From assembly GCA_020851555.1 (NCBI GenBank), contig JADZCM010000035.1:1-64000 (forward strand): a stretch of DNA of 64,000 nucleotides, given 5' to 3'. Made by a program: the position numbers and the translations under genes. The notes below the pieces were generated by a model, which saw only the letters and a program-made list of their open reading frames with translations, did no database searches and was not told the origin of the DNA. This document shows positions 18,009 to 27,385 of the stretch, piece after piece (position 1 is the stretch's first letter; each line of letters opens with the position of its first letter). Source of the stretch: Bryobacterales bacterium (GTDB lineage: Bacteria; Acidobacteriota; Terriglobia; Bryobacterales; Bryobacteraceae).

Positions 18009-18371
18009 ATGCAGCGCTTGTTTCTGCTGTACGTTGTAGTGCTCGCGGCTCTTGTTCCGGCCGCGCCTGCGGCCGATGTGACCGGCAAGTGGAAAGCGAA
18101 TTTCGAGGGCCCCAACGGCTCCATGGAGATCACCTACGACTTCCAGGCGAGCGGTGAGACGCTCACCGGAACCGTCAGCAGCCAGATGGGCGAGGAAAAG
18201 ATACAGGAAGGGAAGGTCAAGGGCGACGAGGTCACCTTCCTCCTGGTTGTCGGCGACGGTTTCAGGATCAACTACAAGGGCAAGCTCGCCGGCGATGAGT
18301 TGAAGTTCACCCTGACCTTCGGCGGCGGCGACATGCCTCCCTTCGAGGTGACCGCCAAGCGCGTGAAGTGA
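18009..18371 (+). CDS. Small exported protein of unknown function
   Basis: A 120-residue protein with a signal peptide (MQRLFLLYVVVLAALVPAAPA) and one beta-rich domain: DVTGKWKANFEGPNGSMEITYDF, GETLTGTVSSQMGEEKIQEGKVKGDEVTF. The pattern looks like a small lipocalin-like or glycan-binding barrel common as a stand-alone exported protein in Acidobacteria. I do not assign a function. Its stop overlaps the GTG start of the GH3 gene, so the two are probably translated together. Confidence 0.75.
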   Translation: MQRLFLLYVVVLAALVPAAPAADVTGKWKANFEGPNGSMEITYDFQASGETLTGTVSSQMGEEKIQEGKVKGDEVTFLLVVGDGFRINYKGKLAGDELKFTLTFGGGDMPPFEVTAKRVK

Positions 18372-20755
18372 GGGTTTTCGGACTTCTGCTGGCCGTGGCG
18401 GGAGGAGCGGCCCAAGCGGCCGCGGGCGCCGACGTCCACACGCTCCTCCGGCAGATGACGCTGGAGGAGAAACTCTCACTCGTCCACGGCGCGCGCGATC
18501 CCGTGAACCTGGGGCAGGCGGGCTACTGGCCGGGCGTGCCGCGGCTGGGCATCCCCCCATTGCGTCTGGCGGACGGGCCTCCGGGAGTCAACGTCAACCG
18601 TGACGCAACTGCCATGCCCGCCCCCGTCAGCCTGGCGGCGGCCTTCAGCGCCGAAGCCGCGCGCCTGTACGGAACGGTCCTGGGACGGGAGGCCAAAGCG
18701 CTGGAGCAGGACCTGCTGCTCGCTCCCTACGTGAACATCGTCCGGGACCCGATGTTCCGGCGGAACCATACGACCCTCGGCGAAGATCCGCTTTTGAACG
18801 GAGCCATCGCCGCGGCTCTGATCGCCGGCATACAAAGCCAGGGGGTCATGGCGCAGGTGAAACACCTTGCCGTTTACAACGGAATGGACAGCGTCCGGGT
18901 GGACGAGCGGACTCTGCGCGAGGTCTATCTGCCTGCATTCGAGGCCGCGGTCAAGGCAGGTGTGGCTTCCGCCATGTGCGCCTACAACCAGGTGAACGGC
19001 GTTTCCTCCTGCCAGAACCCGACACTCCTGAACGGCGTGCTCCGCGGCGAGTGGGGTTTTCAGGGTTTCGTCACCTCGGACTGGGGCGCCATCCGCAGCC
19101 CGCTTTCGCTCGTGAGCGGCGTGGACCTCGAGATGCCCGGTCGCGCGATTTCCGGCCGTAGCGGGCCGCATTTCACGGAAGAACTGAGGGACGCCGTCGC
19201 ATCCGGCCGTGTCCCGGTGGCGGCGGTTGACCAGGCCGTGGAGCGTATCCTGCGGCAGATGGACCGCTTCGGCCTGCTCGAGCCGGGACGGCCCATCCGC
19301 CCGGGGCGGATCAACGTGAAGGCGGACGCGGACGCGGCGCGCACCCTCGCCGAACAGGGGGCGGTGCTGCTCAAAAACGACGGCGGTTTCCTGCCCCTAC
19401 AAGGCCGCGACCTCTCATCGCTCGCCGTGATTGGGCCGGCCGCGCGCCAGTTGGCCGCCGGATTCATGGGGGAGCGGGCCTACGGATTTGAGGAGCGGCT
19501 GATTTCACCGTTGGATGCCCTGCGGAAGCTGGCGCCCCGGGCCGGGATCACCTACTTCGTGGGAACCGGCTTCACGGGCGTCCCGGTGCCGGTCACGGAC
19601 GGAGTGCTGGCGGCGCCGGTGGCTGGCGACTATACCTTCATGGTCCAGCCCGCCGGCGGCAGCGGGCACATCGCGATCGATGGCCGGGTGGTCGTGCAAT
19701 CCAGCGGCTTCCGCGGGTTCGGCCTCGTCGAACGGAAGTGGTCCAGCCTCCTGCCGAGCATCGACGGCCGCGACAACGCGCGCGCGACCGTCCATCTGGC
19801 GGCGGGGCGCCACCGCATCGAGATGGGGGTGGAGCCGTCAGGCGAATCCCGGCCCGAGGTCCGCTTTGCGTGGATCACGCCCGCGCTGCGAGAGGAGAGC
19901 ACGCGTGAGGCGGTCCAAGGCGCGGCCGCGGCGCGCGCGGCGGTCGTTTTCGCGTGGAGCGAAACGGGCAGTTCCTTTTCCCTGCCGGAGGAACAGGACA
20001 ATCTGATCCGCCGCGTGGCCGCAGCGAACCCGCGCACAGCCGTGGTCCTCAACACCGGCGGCCCCGTTGCCATGCCCTGGAAGGATGAGGTTCGTGCCAT
20101 TCTCCAGATGTGGTATCCGGGACAGGAAGGTGGTTGGGCTACCGCCAATCTGCTCCTCGGGCGGGCCAACCCCGGCGGCAAGCTGCCGGTCACCTTCCCG
20201 GTCAAACTGGAGGACGCCCCCGCGCGCGCGGCCGGACATCCCGAACGGTTGGCGCCGCCGGCGCCTCCCGGCGAGACGGGCCTGGACGAGAACCCTCCGG
20301 TAGCGACCTTCTCGGAAGGCATTGCCGTCGGCTACCGGTGGTACGATCAGCAGAGCATCCAACCCCTGTTCCCCTTCGGCCACGGGCTGTCGTATGCGCG
20401 TTTCGAGTACTCGGACATCGCGGTGCGGCAGCGTGGCGAGAACGTGGAAGTCTCCTTCACGCTGCGAAACGCCGGGGTGCGTCGAGGCGCCGAGGTCGCG
20501 CAGGTCTATCTCGGCCCGGTTGGGCGACCGCCCGTGCCGATGGCTCCAAAATCGCTGGCGGGATTCACGCGGGTCGAACTGAAACCGCGCGGGAGCAGGC
20601 GCGTTTCAGTGAGCATCCCCCCGCGCGCGCTTTCCTACTGGTCGGCCGGGAAGCATGGATGGGTCATCCCGTCCGGCAGCCGGCCGGTCTACGTGGGATC
20701 GTCCTCGCGGGACATCCGGCTGGAAGGGCTTCTGCCCCCTACCACTCCACGCTAG
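18368..20755 (+). CDS. Exported glycoside hydrolase family 3, beta-glucosidase-like
   Basis: A 795-residue exported enzyme from a GTG start with a signal peptide (FGLLLAVAGGAAQAAAG). Domains in order: GH3 N-terminal barrel (MTLEEKLSLVHG, KHLAVYNGMD, DERTLREVYLPAFE), with the nucleophile Asp in GFVTSDWGA; GH3 C-terminal alpha/beta domain starting near AEQGAVLLKND; a PA14-like insert (VAGDYTFMVQPAGGSGHIAIDGR); and a C-terminal fibronectin-III-like domain (VSFTLRNAGVRRGAEVAQVYLG). It should release glucose or xylose from beta-linked oligosaccharides outside the cytoplasm. Its 3' end overlaps the convergent DUF2911 gene by 17 bases. Confidence 0.93.
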   Translation: MRVFGLLLAVAGGAAQAAAGADVHTLLRQMTLEEKLSLVHGARDPVNLGQAGYWPGVPRLGIPPLRLADGPPGVNVNRDATAMPAPVSLAAAFSAEAARLYGTVLGREAKALEQDLLLAPYVNIVRDPMFRRNHTTLGEDPLLNGAIAAALIAGIQSQGVMAQVKHLAVYNGMDSVRVDERTLREVYLPAFEAAVKAGVASAMCAYNQVNGVSSCQNPTLLNGVLRGEWGFQGFVTSDWGAIRSPLSLVSGVDLEMPGRAISGRSGPHFTEELRDAVASGRVPVAAVDQAVERILRQMDRFGLLEPGRPIRPGRINVKADADAARTLAEQGAVLLKNDGGFLPLQGRDLSSLAVIGPAARQLAAGFMGERAYGFEERLISPLDALRKLAPRAGITYFVGTGFTGVPVPVTDGVLAAPVAGDYTFMVQPAGGSGHIAIDGRVVVQSSGFRGFGLVERKWSSLLPSIDGRDNARATVHLAAGRHRIEMGVEPSGESRPEVRFAWITPALREESTREAVQGAAAARAAVVFAWSETGSSFSLPEEQDNLIRRVAAANPRTAVVLNTGGPVAMPWKDEVRAILQMWYPGQEGGWATANLLLGRANPGGKLPVTFPVKLEDAPARAAGHPERLAPPAPPGETGLDENPPVATFSEGIAVGYRWYDQQSIQPLFPFGHGLSYARFEYSDIAVRQRGENVEVSFTLRNAGVRRGAEVAQVYLGPVGRPPVPMAPKSLAGFTRVELKPRGSRRVSVSIPPRALSYWSAGKHGWVIPSGSRPVYVGSSSRDIRLEGLLPPTTPR

Positions 20756-21230
20756 GCCGCAGCGTATCGAGATTGAACGGGACCGACGCGACGGTGGTCC
20801 CGTAGGTCAACTCGAGCTTTCCGGCGACGTTGCCGTAGCTGGCCAGCGTCATCCGCAGAACGTCAGCCGGAGCGGCGGCCTTCTTCATGTCCATCGGAAC
20901 GCGGCCCAGTTCTGTCTTCGGATTGGGCGTCGCGGCCTGGGCGCCGGTCTGCTTGTTGATGATGAGCTGCCACTCTTTGGCGTCCGGCACCACAAAGAGG
21001 GCGTAGTCGCCTTTGGGGACGGCGAGACCCTGCACCTCCAGATCCGAGTCCGTGTGGAGGAAGGCCGGCTTCCCCGCGATCTGTCCCCCGGCGGCCGGGA
21101 GTTCGGAGTAGCGCAGGGTTATGGCCTTGCCGCTCATCTTCACGGCCGCTTCCTTCAACCCCGCCGGCTGAGCGAGAACCAGGCTCACCAGGCAGGTCAG
21201 TACGATGGCGCAGGTTAAGGTATACTTCAC
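20739..21230 (-). CDS. Exported DUF2911 protein
   Basis: A 163-residue protein with a signal peptide (YTLTCAIVLTCLVSLVLA) and the DUF2911 signatures VPKGDYALFVVPD and EWQLIINKQTG. The family is exported, beta-rich and of unknown biochemical role. It is the last gene of the oxidoreductase set; its start overlaps the stop of the cytochrome gene. Confidence 0.85.
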   Translation of the reverse strand: MKYTLTCAIVLTCLVSLVLAQPAGLKEAAVKMSGKAITLRYSELPAAGGQIAGKPAFLHTDSDLEVQGLAVPKGDYALFVVPDAKEWQLIINKQTGAQAATPNPKTELGRVPMDMKKAAAPADVLRMTLASYGNVAGKLELTYGTTVASVPFNLDTLRPSVEW

Positions 21231-22288
21231 GGCTGGCTATTCTCCTTCTTTTTTGGAACCCCCTTCGGGTGGCAGTCCACGCACTTGACCCAGTGTATGT
21301 TGTGCTTGCTGCCGGCCGAGCGGAACGTCGTGTCCATGGTCTCGACCTCCAACCCACAGTTTGACATTTTCGGATGGCATTCCGCACAGGAAGCGCGGGT
21401 CTTCTGCCCGTGCTTCAAGTGACAGGACAGGCAACTGATTCCCTCGTGCACTCCGACGGCGGTGCGGTCGTCGCCGCTACCTACCTGGCGGCTGGCCTCT
21501 GCCGCGTGGCACTGGTAGCAGAGCGCCTGCCGCTGGTCCCGGCTCATCCTGACGGCCCGCTCCCCTTCGAGCATTTCGGGAAGAGGCAGCGCCGCCACCG
21601 GGATGTGGCTCTGCGTGCGGCGGTCGTAGAACGCCAGTGAGGGCCGGTTGAGTTCCTGCTTAGGCCCCTCCACCCTGCCGTCCACTCCGGCCTTCCGCAG
21701 CAGAGGGCCGTGCCGGTGTACGCCGTGGCACGTCAGGCAAGGCATGGTGGGCCGGCCGGCGAGCTCCGTCCTCAGCAGGCGCCACGGCCCGCTCCTGTCG
21801 AGGGGAGAGACCAGTTCCTGGATTCCGCCCTCGTAGTGCATGCCGTGACAGCGGAGACAGTCGTCCATCAGCAACCGGTTTGTGTTGTGCGTCTTGTCGG
21901 TGAAGATGCGCGAGTAGTCGGCGCTGTGCGGCCCTGCCCGCCACTGGGCGTACTCCTGGCGGTGGCACTCCTGGCAGCGCTCCACCATCTTCAGGACATC
22001 GATGTTCCGGATTCTGATCTGGGCCGGCACCTCGCCGCGCAGGTGGTAGTAGACCCGGGAGGCGTTGTTCCAGTGGAACGCCAGCTCCGGCGTAAAGGCT
22101 CCGCCGTGGCATTCCGGGCAGCCCACCTCGCGGTGGCTGGAGCCGTGCCACATGTCGTACGAGGCATTCATTTCGTGGCAGCGCGTGCAGCCGGCGCCTG
22201 CTCCCGACTCGTAGTACAGGCTTGCTCCCGGGACCATAAGGATCGCCGCAAGGGCGGCCAGCGCGACGGTCAAGGCGGCCCTCTTCAC
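21227..22288 (-). CDS. Nine-heme c-type cytochrome, membrane-anchored or exported
   Basis: A 353-residue protein with an N-terminal hydrophobic segment (LTVALAALAAILMVPGASLYY) and nine CxxCH heme sites: CTRCH, CPECH, CQECH, CLRCH, CLTCH, CYQCH, CLSCH, CAECH and CVDCH. The segment from the first heme (CTRCHEMNASYDMWHGSSHREVGCPECHGG) resembles NapC/NrfH-type quinol-interacting cytochromes. It very likely takes electrons from the GMC flavoprotein encoded just upstream, with which it overlaps by 4 bases. The final acceptor is not visible. Confidence 0.93.
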   Translation of the reverse strand: MKRAALTVALAALAAILMVPGASLYYESGAGAGCTRCHEMNASYDMWHGSSHREVGCPECHGGAFTPELAFHWNNASRVYYHLRGEVPAQIRIRNIDVLKMVERCQECHRQEYAQWRAGPHSADYSRIFTDKTHNTNRLLMDDCLRCHGMHYEGGIQELVSPLDRSGPWRLLRTELAGRPTMPCLTCHGVHRHGPLLRKAGVDGRVEGPKQELNRPSLAFYDRRTQSHIPVAALPLPEMLEGERAVRMSRDQRQALCYQCHAAEASRQVGSGDDRTAVGVHEGISCLSCHLKHGQKTRASCAECHPKMSNCGLEVETMDTTFRSAGSKHNIHWVKCVDCHPKGVPKKKENSQP

Positions 22289-23940
22289 ACGCGCCCCCGA
22301 GTGTTCTTCCAGGTCTTCGCGAGGTGGCCGGCTGCGTGATATGCGACCGCCAGGATGGTCAGCACTGGATTAAAGCCGCCGTTGGTGACGTGCACGCTGG
22401 CGTCGATGACGTGAAGGTTATCCACGTCGTGAACCCGGCAGTACTTGTCCACGACGGAAGTCTTCGGATCGCCGCCCATCCGGCATGTGCCGGCCTGGTG
22501 CTGGCCGCCGCTCAACCCGCGGGACGGCTGCCTTCGCCAGGTGCGCGCGGCGCCGGCTTCCTTGAGCCAGGCTTCCGCTTTGCCAGCCATGAAGCGCGCG
22601 ATCTCGATGCTGTGCGGGTGCTTGCCGCCCGAAAGGCGCGCCACGGGGATGCCCCAGTAGTCCTTCACTTTCGGATCAGCCTGAACCCGCGCCTCGAATA
22701 TGGGCATCTCCTGCGTCGGGCCTATCACCACGATGGTCCGCCGGAAGGCTTTCCGCACCCACTCCTTGTGGGCCGGGCCCCACGGAGGCACATACGCCGG
22801 GGCGTAGTCCAGAAACTGGTACGGCAGGCGTATAAACTCATTGGCCAGCATGGCGCCGCCGGCCAGTCCGGGGTTTCCGTGATTGTAGTCGCAGATGGCG
22901 ATCTGCGCGCCGGGCCCAAGGTCGTCATAGGTGTCGAAATTGAACAGGCCCACCGCCCCCGAGTAGGTGTGGGACTGGAGGTTCCTTCCCACCCAGTCGT
23001 GCCGGTTGCCCAGGCCGTTCGGAAACAGCCGGCTCTTGGAGTTCAACAGCAGCCGGGCGGATTCTACCGCTCCCCCCGACACGATCACCAGGTCCGCGGT
23101 CTGTTCCTGGCGCCGGTCCTCCGCGTCGAAGTACACCACTCCGCTGGCGCGTCCGCGGTTGTCCACCAGGACTTCCCGGACAATGCACTCGGTGCGGAGT
23201 TCGCAGTTGCCCGTAGCCAGCGCCGCCGGGATCACCGTGTTGTGCGTGCCCGTCCGCGCATCCACCTCGCAGGCGAAGCCCACGCACCAGCGGCAGCGCA
23301 TGCAGGGCCCGCGGCCGTTGTAGGGCGCCGTGTTGCGCAGCATGGGGATATCGAAAGGGTGCAGGCCCAGACGTTTGGCGGCCGGGTGGAGCACCTCGTA
23401 CTCGCGGTTCGGGGGAAGGGGCGGCATCGGCAGGGGCCGCTTGCGGGGGGCTCTGAACGGGTTGGCGGAGTCATCGCCCGAAACGCCCATTTCCCACTCG
23501 GCCTTCTCGTAGTAGGGCTCCAGTTCGTCGTAAGTGAGCGGCCAATCGTCGAGCGTGCTGCCCTCCACCGCGCCGTAAGTGGACTTCATCCGGAAGTCCT
23601 TCTCCATGAATCGCCAGGCCATGGCGCCGTAGCTGAAGGTGCCTCCGCCCACACAGGCCGCGTTGTTGCTGTACCCGCCTTCGCTGGCTAGGACGATCCG
23701 CTCTTTGCCTGTCTCGTCCACCAGGACCCGCGGGTTGCGCTCGTCGCCGGGGCCGAAGCCGTTGCCCAGCGCCGAGGTGCGCTGATTGCGAAGGTCGTCC
23801 TTGCGGCAGCCCGCCGGAGAGTGGAACTTGCCCCGCTCCAGCAGTACGACGCTCAGGCCCGCAGTGGCCAGTTCCTTGGCCGCCACGCCGCCTCCGGCGC
23901 CGGAACCCACGATGACCGCGTTGACGTGCTTCAGCGCCAC
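22285..23940 (-). CDS. GMC-family FAD oxidoreductase (gluconate/glucose dehydrogenase large-subunit type)
   Basis: A 551-residue flavoprotein. The FAD Rossmann motif VGSGAGGGVAAKELATAGLSVVLLERG opens the chain. The segment GGTFSYGAMAWRF and the catalytic region GGQHQAGTCRMGGDPKTSVVD, then HVIDASVHVTNGGFNPVLTILA, match the membrane-bound sugar dehydrogenase branch of GMC enzymes. It has no signal of its own; in this family it is exported together with the Tat-bearing small subunit, encoded 4 bases upstream. It should oxidise a sugar or sugar acid and pass electrons to the cytochrome downstream. Confidence 0.93.
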   Translation of the reverse strand: MALKHVNAVIVGSGAGGGVAAKELATAGLSVVLLERGKFHSPAGCRKDDLRNQRTSALGNGFGPGDERNPRVLVDETGKERIVLASEGGYSNNAACVGGGTFSYGAMAWRFMEKDFRMKSTYGAVEGSTLDDWPLTYDELEPYYEKAEWEMGVSGDDSANPFRAPRKRPLPMPPLPPNREYEVLHPAAKRLGLHPFDIPMLRNTAPYNGRGPCMRCRWCVGFACEVDARTGTHNTVIPAALATGNCELRTECIVREVLVDNRGRASGVVYFDAEDRRQEQTADLVIVSGGAVESARLLLNSKSRLFPNGLGNRHDWVGRNLQSHTYSGAVGLFNFDTYDDLGPGAQIAICDYNHGNPGLAGGAMLANEFIRLPYQFLDYAPAYVPPWGPAHKEWVRKAFRRTIVVIGPTQEMPIFEARVQADPKVKDYWGIPVARLSGGKHPHSIEIARFMAGKAEAWLKEAGAARTWRRQPSRGLSGGQHQAGTCRMGGDPKTSVVDKYCRVHDVDNLHVIDASVHVTNGGFNPVLTILAVAYHAAGHLAKTWKNTRGRV

Positions 23941-23944
23941 CGCC

Positions 23945-24481
23945 TCAACCCGCCTTCGTCTCGTAGGGCACCCGGCCCCTGACGGGAGGCGACGGCAGCC
24001 CCAGCATTCGCCAGCTCACCTCTTCGCGGTTGCCGCCGTGGCGAGGGTCGCCGTAGTAGCCCTGCATGGTATGGGCGCGGATCAAGGCGAAAAACCCGGC
24101 GTGCTTCTCTTCGATTTCGGCCAGGACTTCGAGTTGCTGCTCCGGCGCCAGTTCCGCAAAGACCTTGCCGCCGCGCTCGCGGGCGGCCTCCTCCACCTTC
24201 GCAATGCCCTGGCGGTAGGCGTCACGGTGCTTCTTGTAGTGCCTGGTCAGTTGAAGGTCGATGAAGTTGACCGCGGCGGCTTCGGAAGCGCCCGGGCAAT
24301 CGTCCGCCGGGATGATGCGCTCGCAGATGGCGTCCACGGTCCTGGCCTCGGCGGCGGTAAAGAAGCGCCAATAAGCCCCGCCGCCAGCGCGGCCGCAGGA
24401 GACCAGTGACGACGAGGCTGCCGCGGTCAGGGCCGCTTCCAGGAAACCGCGCCGCTTCAGCGGCCCATTCTTCCGTGGCAC
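23945..24481 (-). CDS. Gluconate 2-dehydrogenase subunit 3 family protein (Tat-bearing small subunit)
   Basis: A 178-residue protein with KRRGFLEAALTAAASSSLVSCG at its start, a Tat-type motif followed by a possible lipobox (LVSC). The body FFTAAEARTVDAICERIIPADDCPGASEAAAVNFIDLQL is typical of the family. It should escort the GMC subunit through the Tat system. I use a GTG at 24481, since GGAG lies 6 bases before it and the Tat motif follows closely. An ATG at 24556 is in frame but would overlap the upstream gene by 20 bases. Confidence 0.85.
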   Translation of the reverse strand: MPRKNGPLKRRGFLEAALTAAASSSLVSCGRAGGGAYWRFFTAAEARTVDAICERIIPADDCPGASEAAAVNFIDLQLTRHYKKHRDAYRQGIAKVEEAARERGGKVFAELAPEQQLEVLAEIEEKHAGFFALIRAHTMQGYYGDPRHGGNREEVSWRMLGLPSPPVRGRVPYETKAG

Positions 24482-24536
24482 GGTTGTCTCCGGCCTTTTA
24501 TCGCGAACCGAAGCCGGTGAGGAAACCCCACGCCCG

Positions 24537-25475
24537 TCAGGTGAACACGGCTCCATGACGGCTGGTGAAGTAGGCGTTCTCCTTGACCTCGTCCTTGATG
24601 CGCGGGAACATCCCCACGCAGACGAAGTCGACCGGCTTGATGCTTTGGAAAGCCTGCTTGAAGGCCGCTTCCGGGCTGCCGGCCCGGCCGGCCGCCAGGA
24701 TCTTGAAAGCGCAGCACGGCTTCCTGGTCTGCCGGAAGAACTTGTACATGCGCGCCGGGTCGTCTTGCAGGTAAACCTCCGAGGGCATCTCCGGCAACTC
24801 GCCCCCCAGGAGCTTGCGCAGTTCCTGGGGCGTTCGCCGGCGGTTGTAGACACAGCCGGCGTAGAAGTCCACGTCCCAGCCGGCGTCCTCAACCATGGCC
24901 AGCACTTCCGGAATGTGGCTCCCCACTCCCACCACCGAGACGCCCAGGTCGCGGAGCTTCTTGCAGTAGTCGCGGATGACCTCCATCCGGTTGGCGCGGT
25001 AGGCGTCGTCGGTGCGCTCTCCCTGCACCCAGGCCGCGTACGGCTTGACCGCGTTCCACAACTCGGCCGGGTCGTCGGTCGTAGCCTGAGCCACCAGGTG
25101 CATCTTGCCGCCCTCGCCCAGGTACCGCTCCCAGTCCGCCTGGGCGCGGCCCATGTGGACGTAGTTGTAGGCGTTGACACCGAACTTCTCGCAGCGCTGC
25201 AAGACCTCGACAACCTTGGCAGAGGTGTACCACTCCCGCATAACGGTGTCGAAGACGTTGTTGTAGTGGCCGAAGCCCAGGAACGGGTTGACCCCTATGA
25301 CCAGGCGGCTGATCTCGACTTTGCCGAACGCCACCTTCGGCATCCTGATGTCCGAGTCGGGGATGGCCGCGATCTTGGCGGCCGGGCCTTGAGCCGGCAG
25401 CGGCGGCGCGCTGCCAGCCAGTCCGGTGGCCAGGGCGGCCGTGGATTGAAGGAAAACCCTGCGCGTGTTTCGCAT
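24537..25475 (-). CDS. Exported TIM-barrel protein, aldo/keto-reductase-like
   Basis: A 312-residue protein starting MRNTRRVFLQSTAALATGLAG, a Tat-like signal, with GGGAGGG just upstream of the ATG at 25475. The core KVEISRLVIGVNPFLGFGHYNNVFDTVMREW and alternating strand/helix pattern (LGVSVVGVGSHIPEVLAMVEDAGWDVDFYAGCVYN) suggest an aldo/keto-reductase-like or related barrel, but the catalytic Asp-Tyr-Lys-His set is not obvious. Substrate unknown. It leads the oxidoreductase cluster and probably shares its transcript. Confidence 0.75.
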   Translation of the reverse strand: MRNTRRVFLQSTAALATGLAGSAPPLPAQGPAAKIAAIPDSDIRMPKVAFGKVEISRLVIGVNPFLGFGHYNNVFDTVMREWYTSAKVVEVLQRCEKFGVNAYNYVHMGRAQADWERYLGEGGKMHLVAQATTDDPAELWNAVKPYAAWVQGERTDDAYRANRMEVIRDYCKKLRDLGVSVVGVGSHIPEVLAMVEDAGWDVDFYAGCVYNRRRTPQELRKLLGGELPEMPSEVYLQDDPARMYKFFRQTRKPCCAFKILAAGRAGSPEAAFKQAFQSIKPVDFVCVGMFPRIKDEVKENAYFTSRHGAVFT

Positions 25476-25547
25476 CTTCCCTCCCAAAACACACAGCATA
25501 TCACCGGCCTGTCCAAGGGGCTACCGCACCCCGGTGAGAAAACGGCG

Positions 25548-26642
25548 CTAGGGCACGGGCCGGAAGGGGCGGTGAGGGTCGCCGGTCCAGCGGCAGAGGG
25601 TGAGGTCGGCGGTCTGGAGACCGTTGCGGCCGCTGTTGACGGCGATGTAGAAAAACCCGCCGCCGAGTGAGGCGATGCCGACGTCCGCCTTCTGAAACCA
25701 TCCGCGGACGCCGGAAGCCGCGTCCCAGAGGCCGGCCGGAGCGAGCGGCAACAGCAACCCGCGTTCGCCCGTGCCGCGGAGTTCCGCCCGCCGGGGCTTG
25801 GCCGCGGCTTCCACGGCGAACAGGGTGTAGTTCGGAAAACCCGGCTTGGCGCCGGCGTAGACGCCGAGAAACCAGAGCCGCGTGGAAGCGTCATATTCGA
25901 GGTTCTGAACACCGTAGTTGGTGTTGCCGGTGTAGACGAAGTACTTGCCGGCGGGGCGCGCGGGACCGCCGCGGTGGGGCGCGGATTCGTCGAGCGGGCG
26001 GGCGTAGCGCGGCCAGCGCGACACATCGTATTGCAGCAGCACCTGGTGGTCGTTGTCGGCGCGGTGGAGGTTCGAGTAGACGCCGTAAGCGACGGTGAGA
26101 TATTGCTTGCCGCCGGTGCGGCCGAACCTGGGGCCGAAACTCACGCCGTCGATGCCGCTGCATCCGTAGCGGTGATCGGCGGTGGCGGCGGTGTCGCCGT
26201 CGAAGAAGCCGTCGCCGTTCATGTCGGCGCTGTAGTCGGCGGCGGCTTCAGGCAGATAGACGGTGCGGAAGATGGCGGATTTCTGGGCCTGGAGTCCGGG
26301 CGCGACGATTTTGTCCACGTCGATGATGGCGATGTAAAAAGCCTGCTGCGCCTTGTATTCGAGCGAGCCGTAAAGCAGGCCGTCGGCGGGGTTGAAGGCC
26401 AGATCGCCGAGATGGCCGGCGAAACCGCCGAGGGCGCCGATGAGGCGGCCGGCCAGGTCGGTTTTGACCAGCAGAGTGGTGAAGGAGTAATAGACGAAGC
26501 CCCGTTGGAGGTCGACCGCGATGCCCTGGACGTGCCCGGTTGGCCAGGCGCCTCCGTTGAGGGAGCGAGGCAGCGAAAGCGGATGGTCCTGCGCCAGGGC
26601 GCAGCAGGACGCCAGACAGAGAAGCAAGCTGCCGAGCCGCAT
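25548..26642 (-). CDS. Exported beta-propeller-like protein with a calcium-type loop, function unknown
   Basis: A 364-residue exported protein (signal MRLGSLLLCLASCCALA). Repeated beta-strand blocks such as VQGIAVDLQRGFVYYSFTTLLVKTDLAG, HLGDLAFNPADGLLYGSL and NLEYDASTRLWFLGVY suggest a propeller. An EF-hand-like loop DMNGDGFFDGD lies near residues 134-144. I do not recognise a named family. The start at 26642 is preferred to 26663, as the signal begins there. Confidence 0.7.
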   Translation of the reverse strand: MRLGSLLLCLASCCALAQDHPLSLPRSLNGGAWPTGHVQGIAVDLQRGFVYYSFTTLLVKTDLAGRLIGALGGFAGHLGDLAFNPADGLLYGSLEYKAQQAFYIAIIDVDKIVAPGLQAQKSAIFRTVYLPEAAADYSADMNGDGFFDGDTAATADHRYGCSGIDGVSFGPRFGRTGGKQYLTVAYGVYSNLHRADNDHQVLLQYDVSRWPRYARPLDESAPHRGGPARPAGKYFVYTGNTNYGVQNLEYDASTRLWFLGVYAGAKPGFPNYTLFAVEAAAKPRRAELRGTGERGLLLPLAPAGLWDAASGVRGWFQKADVGIASLGGGFFYIAVNSGRNGLQTADLTLCRWTGDPHRPFRPVP

Positions 26643-26762
26643 GGCGCCAGACCATTCTGCCACACCGGTGAGCAGCGGCGGGCGCCGGCAATTTGTGAAG
26701 GCACGGCCGGCGTGAAATCCGAAGTCCGGGCGTGCGGCGGGAGGGAGGACGCGCGAATTCCG

Positions 26763-27206
26763 CTAAACGGTACGGCCGCCCCGGACCGTCAGCACCGGAA
26801 CCTCGCTTTCGCGGAGGACGCGGTCCGTGACCGAACCGAGCATCAGGCGCTTCAGGCCGCCGCGGCCGTGGGTGCCCATGACGATCAGGTCCGCCTGCGT
26901 GTCCGCGACGGCCTTGCGAATCGCGTCCACGGGCAGGCCCTCGATGACCCGCACGTCCGGCATATCTCCGGCGTGCTTGCCGGTGAAGCCCCGCAGCGCC
27001 TCCTCCGCCTTGCGGAAGGAACTGCGGAACTGCTGCTCCAGTTGAGCCAGTTCGCTTCCGGTGAAGTAGGCGGGCGCGGAGAAGGCCTCCGCATAGAGCA
27101 CGGTGAGCCGGGCCCCCAGTTGGGCGGCCAGGCCGGAGGCGTAGCGCAAGGCTTCCGCGGACAAGTCGCTGAAATCGACGGGACACAGAATGTGTTTCAC
27201 TTGCAT
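26763..27206 (-). CDS. Universal stress protein (UspA family, ATP-binding type)
   Basis: A 147-residue protein with the Usp fold: KHILCPVDFSDLSAEALRYA at the start and the nucleotide-binding pattern MGTHGRGGLKRLMLGSVTDRVLRESEVPVLTVR at the end. G-x2-G-x9-G(S/T) is intact, so it should bind ATP. These proteins support survival under stress; the exact role is unknown. It is divergent from the PPase gene. Confidence 0.92.
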   Translation of the reverse strand: MQVKHILCPVDFSDLSAEALRYASGLAAQLGARLTVLYAEAFSAPAYFTGSELAQLEQQFRSSFRKAEEALRGFTGKHAGDMPDVRVIEGLPVDAIRKAVADTQADLIVMGTHGRGGLKRLMLGSVTDRVLRESEVPVLTVRGGRTV

Positions 27207-27385
27207 GGGAGCAGGTTAGCCTCCTGAGAAGGAGATGCAGAGACGCCCGGCCAGGTGACGGGACCGCCGCGCACCGGCTGGCTCTTGCGGCCCCTATCCG
27301 GGTCCCGGCCGATGTATACTTGCACGTACACCGGTGGGCGGCAAGTGCGATGCGCGCCGCCGGAATCCCCGTTCGGAGAGCAGCC

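Noticed and set aside
22324-23691. 455-codon plus-strand open frame opposite the GMC gene
   Set aside because: Antisense shadow; no conserved motif, whereas the GMC frame has FAD and active-site signatures.
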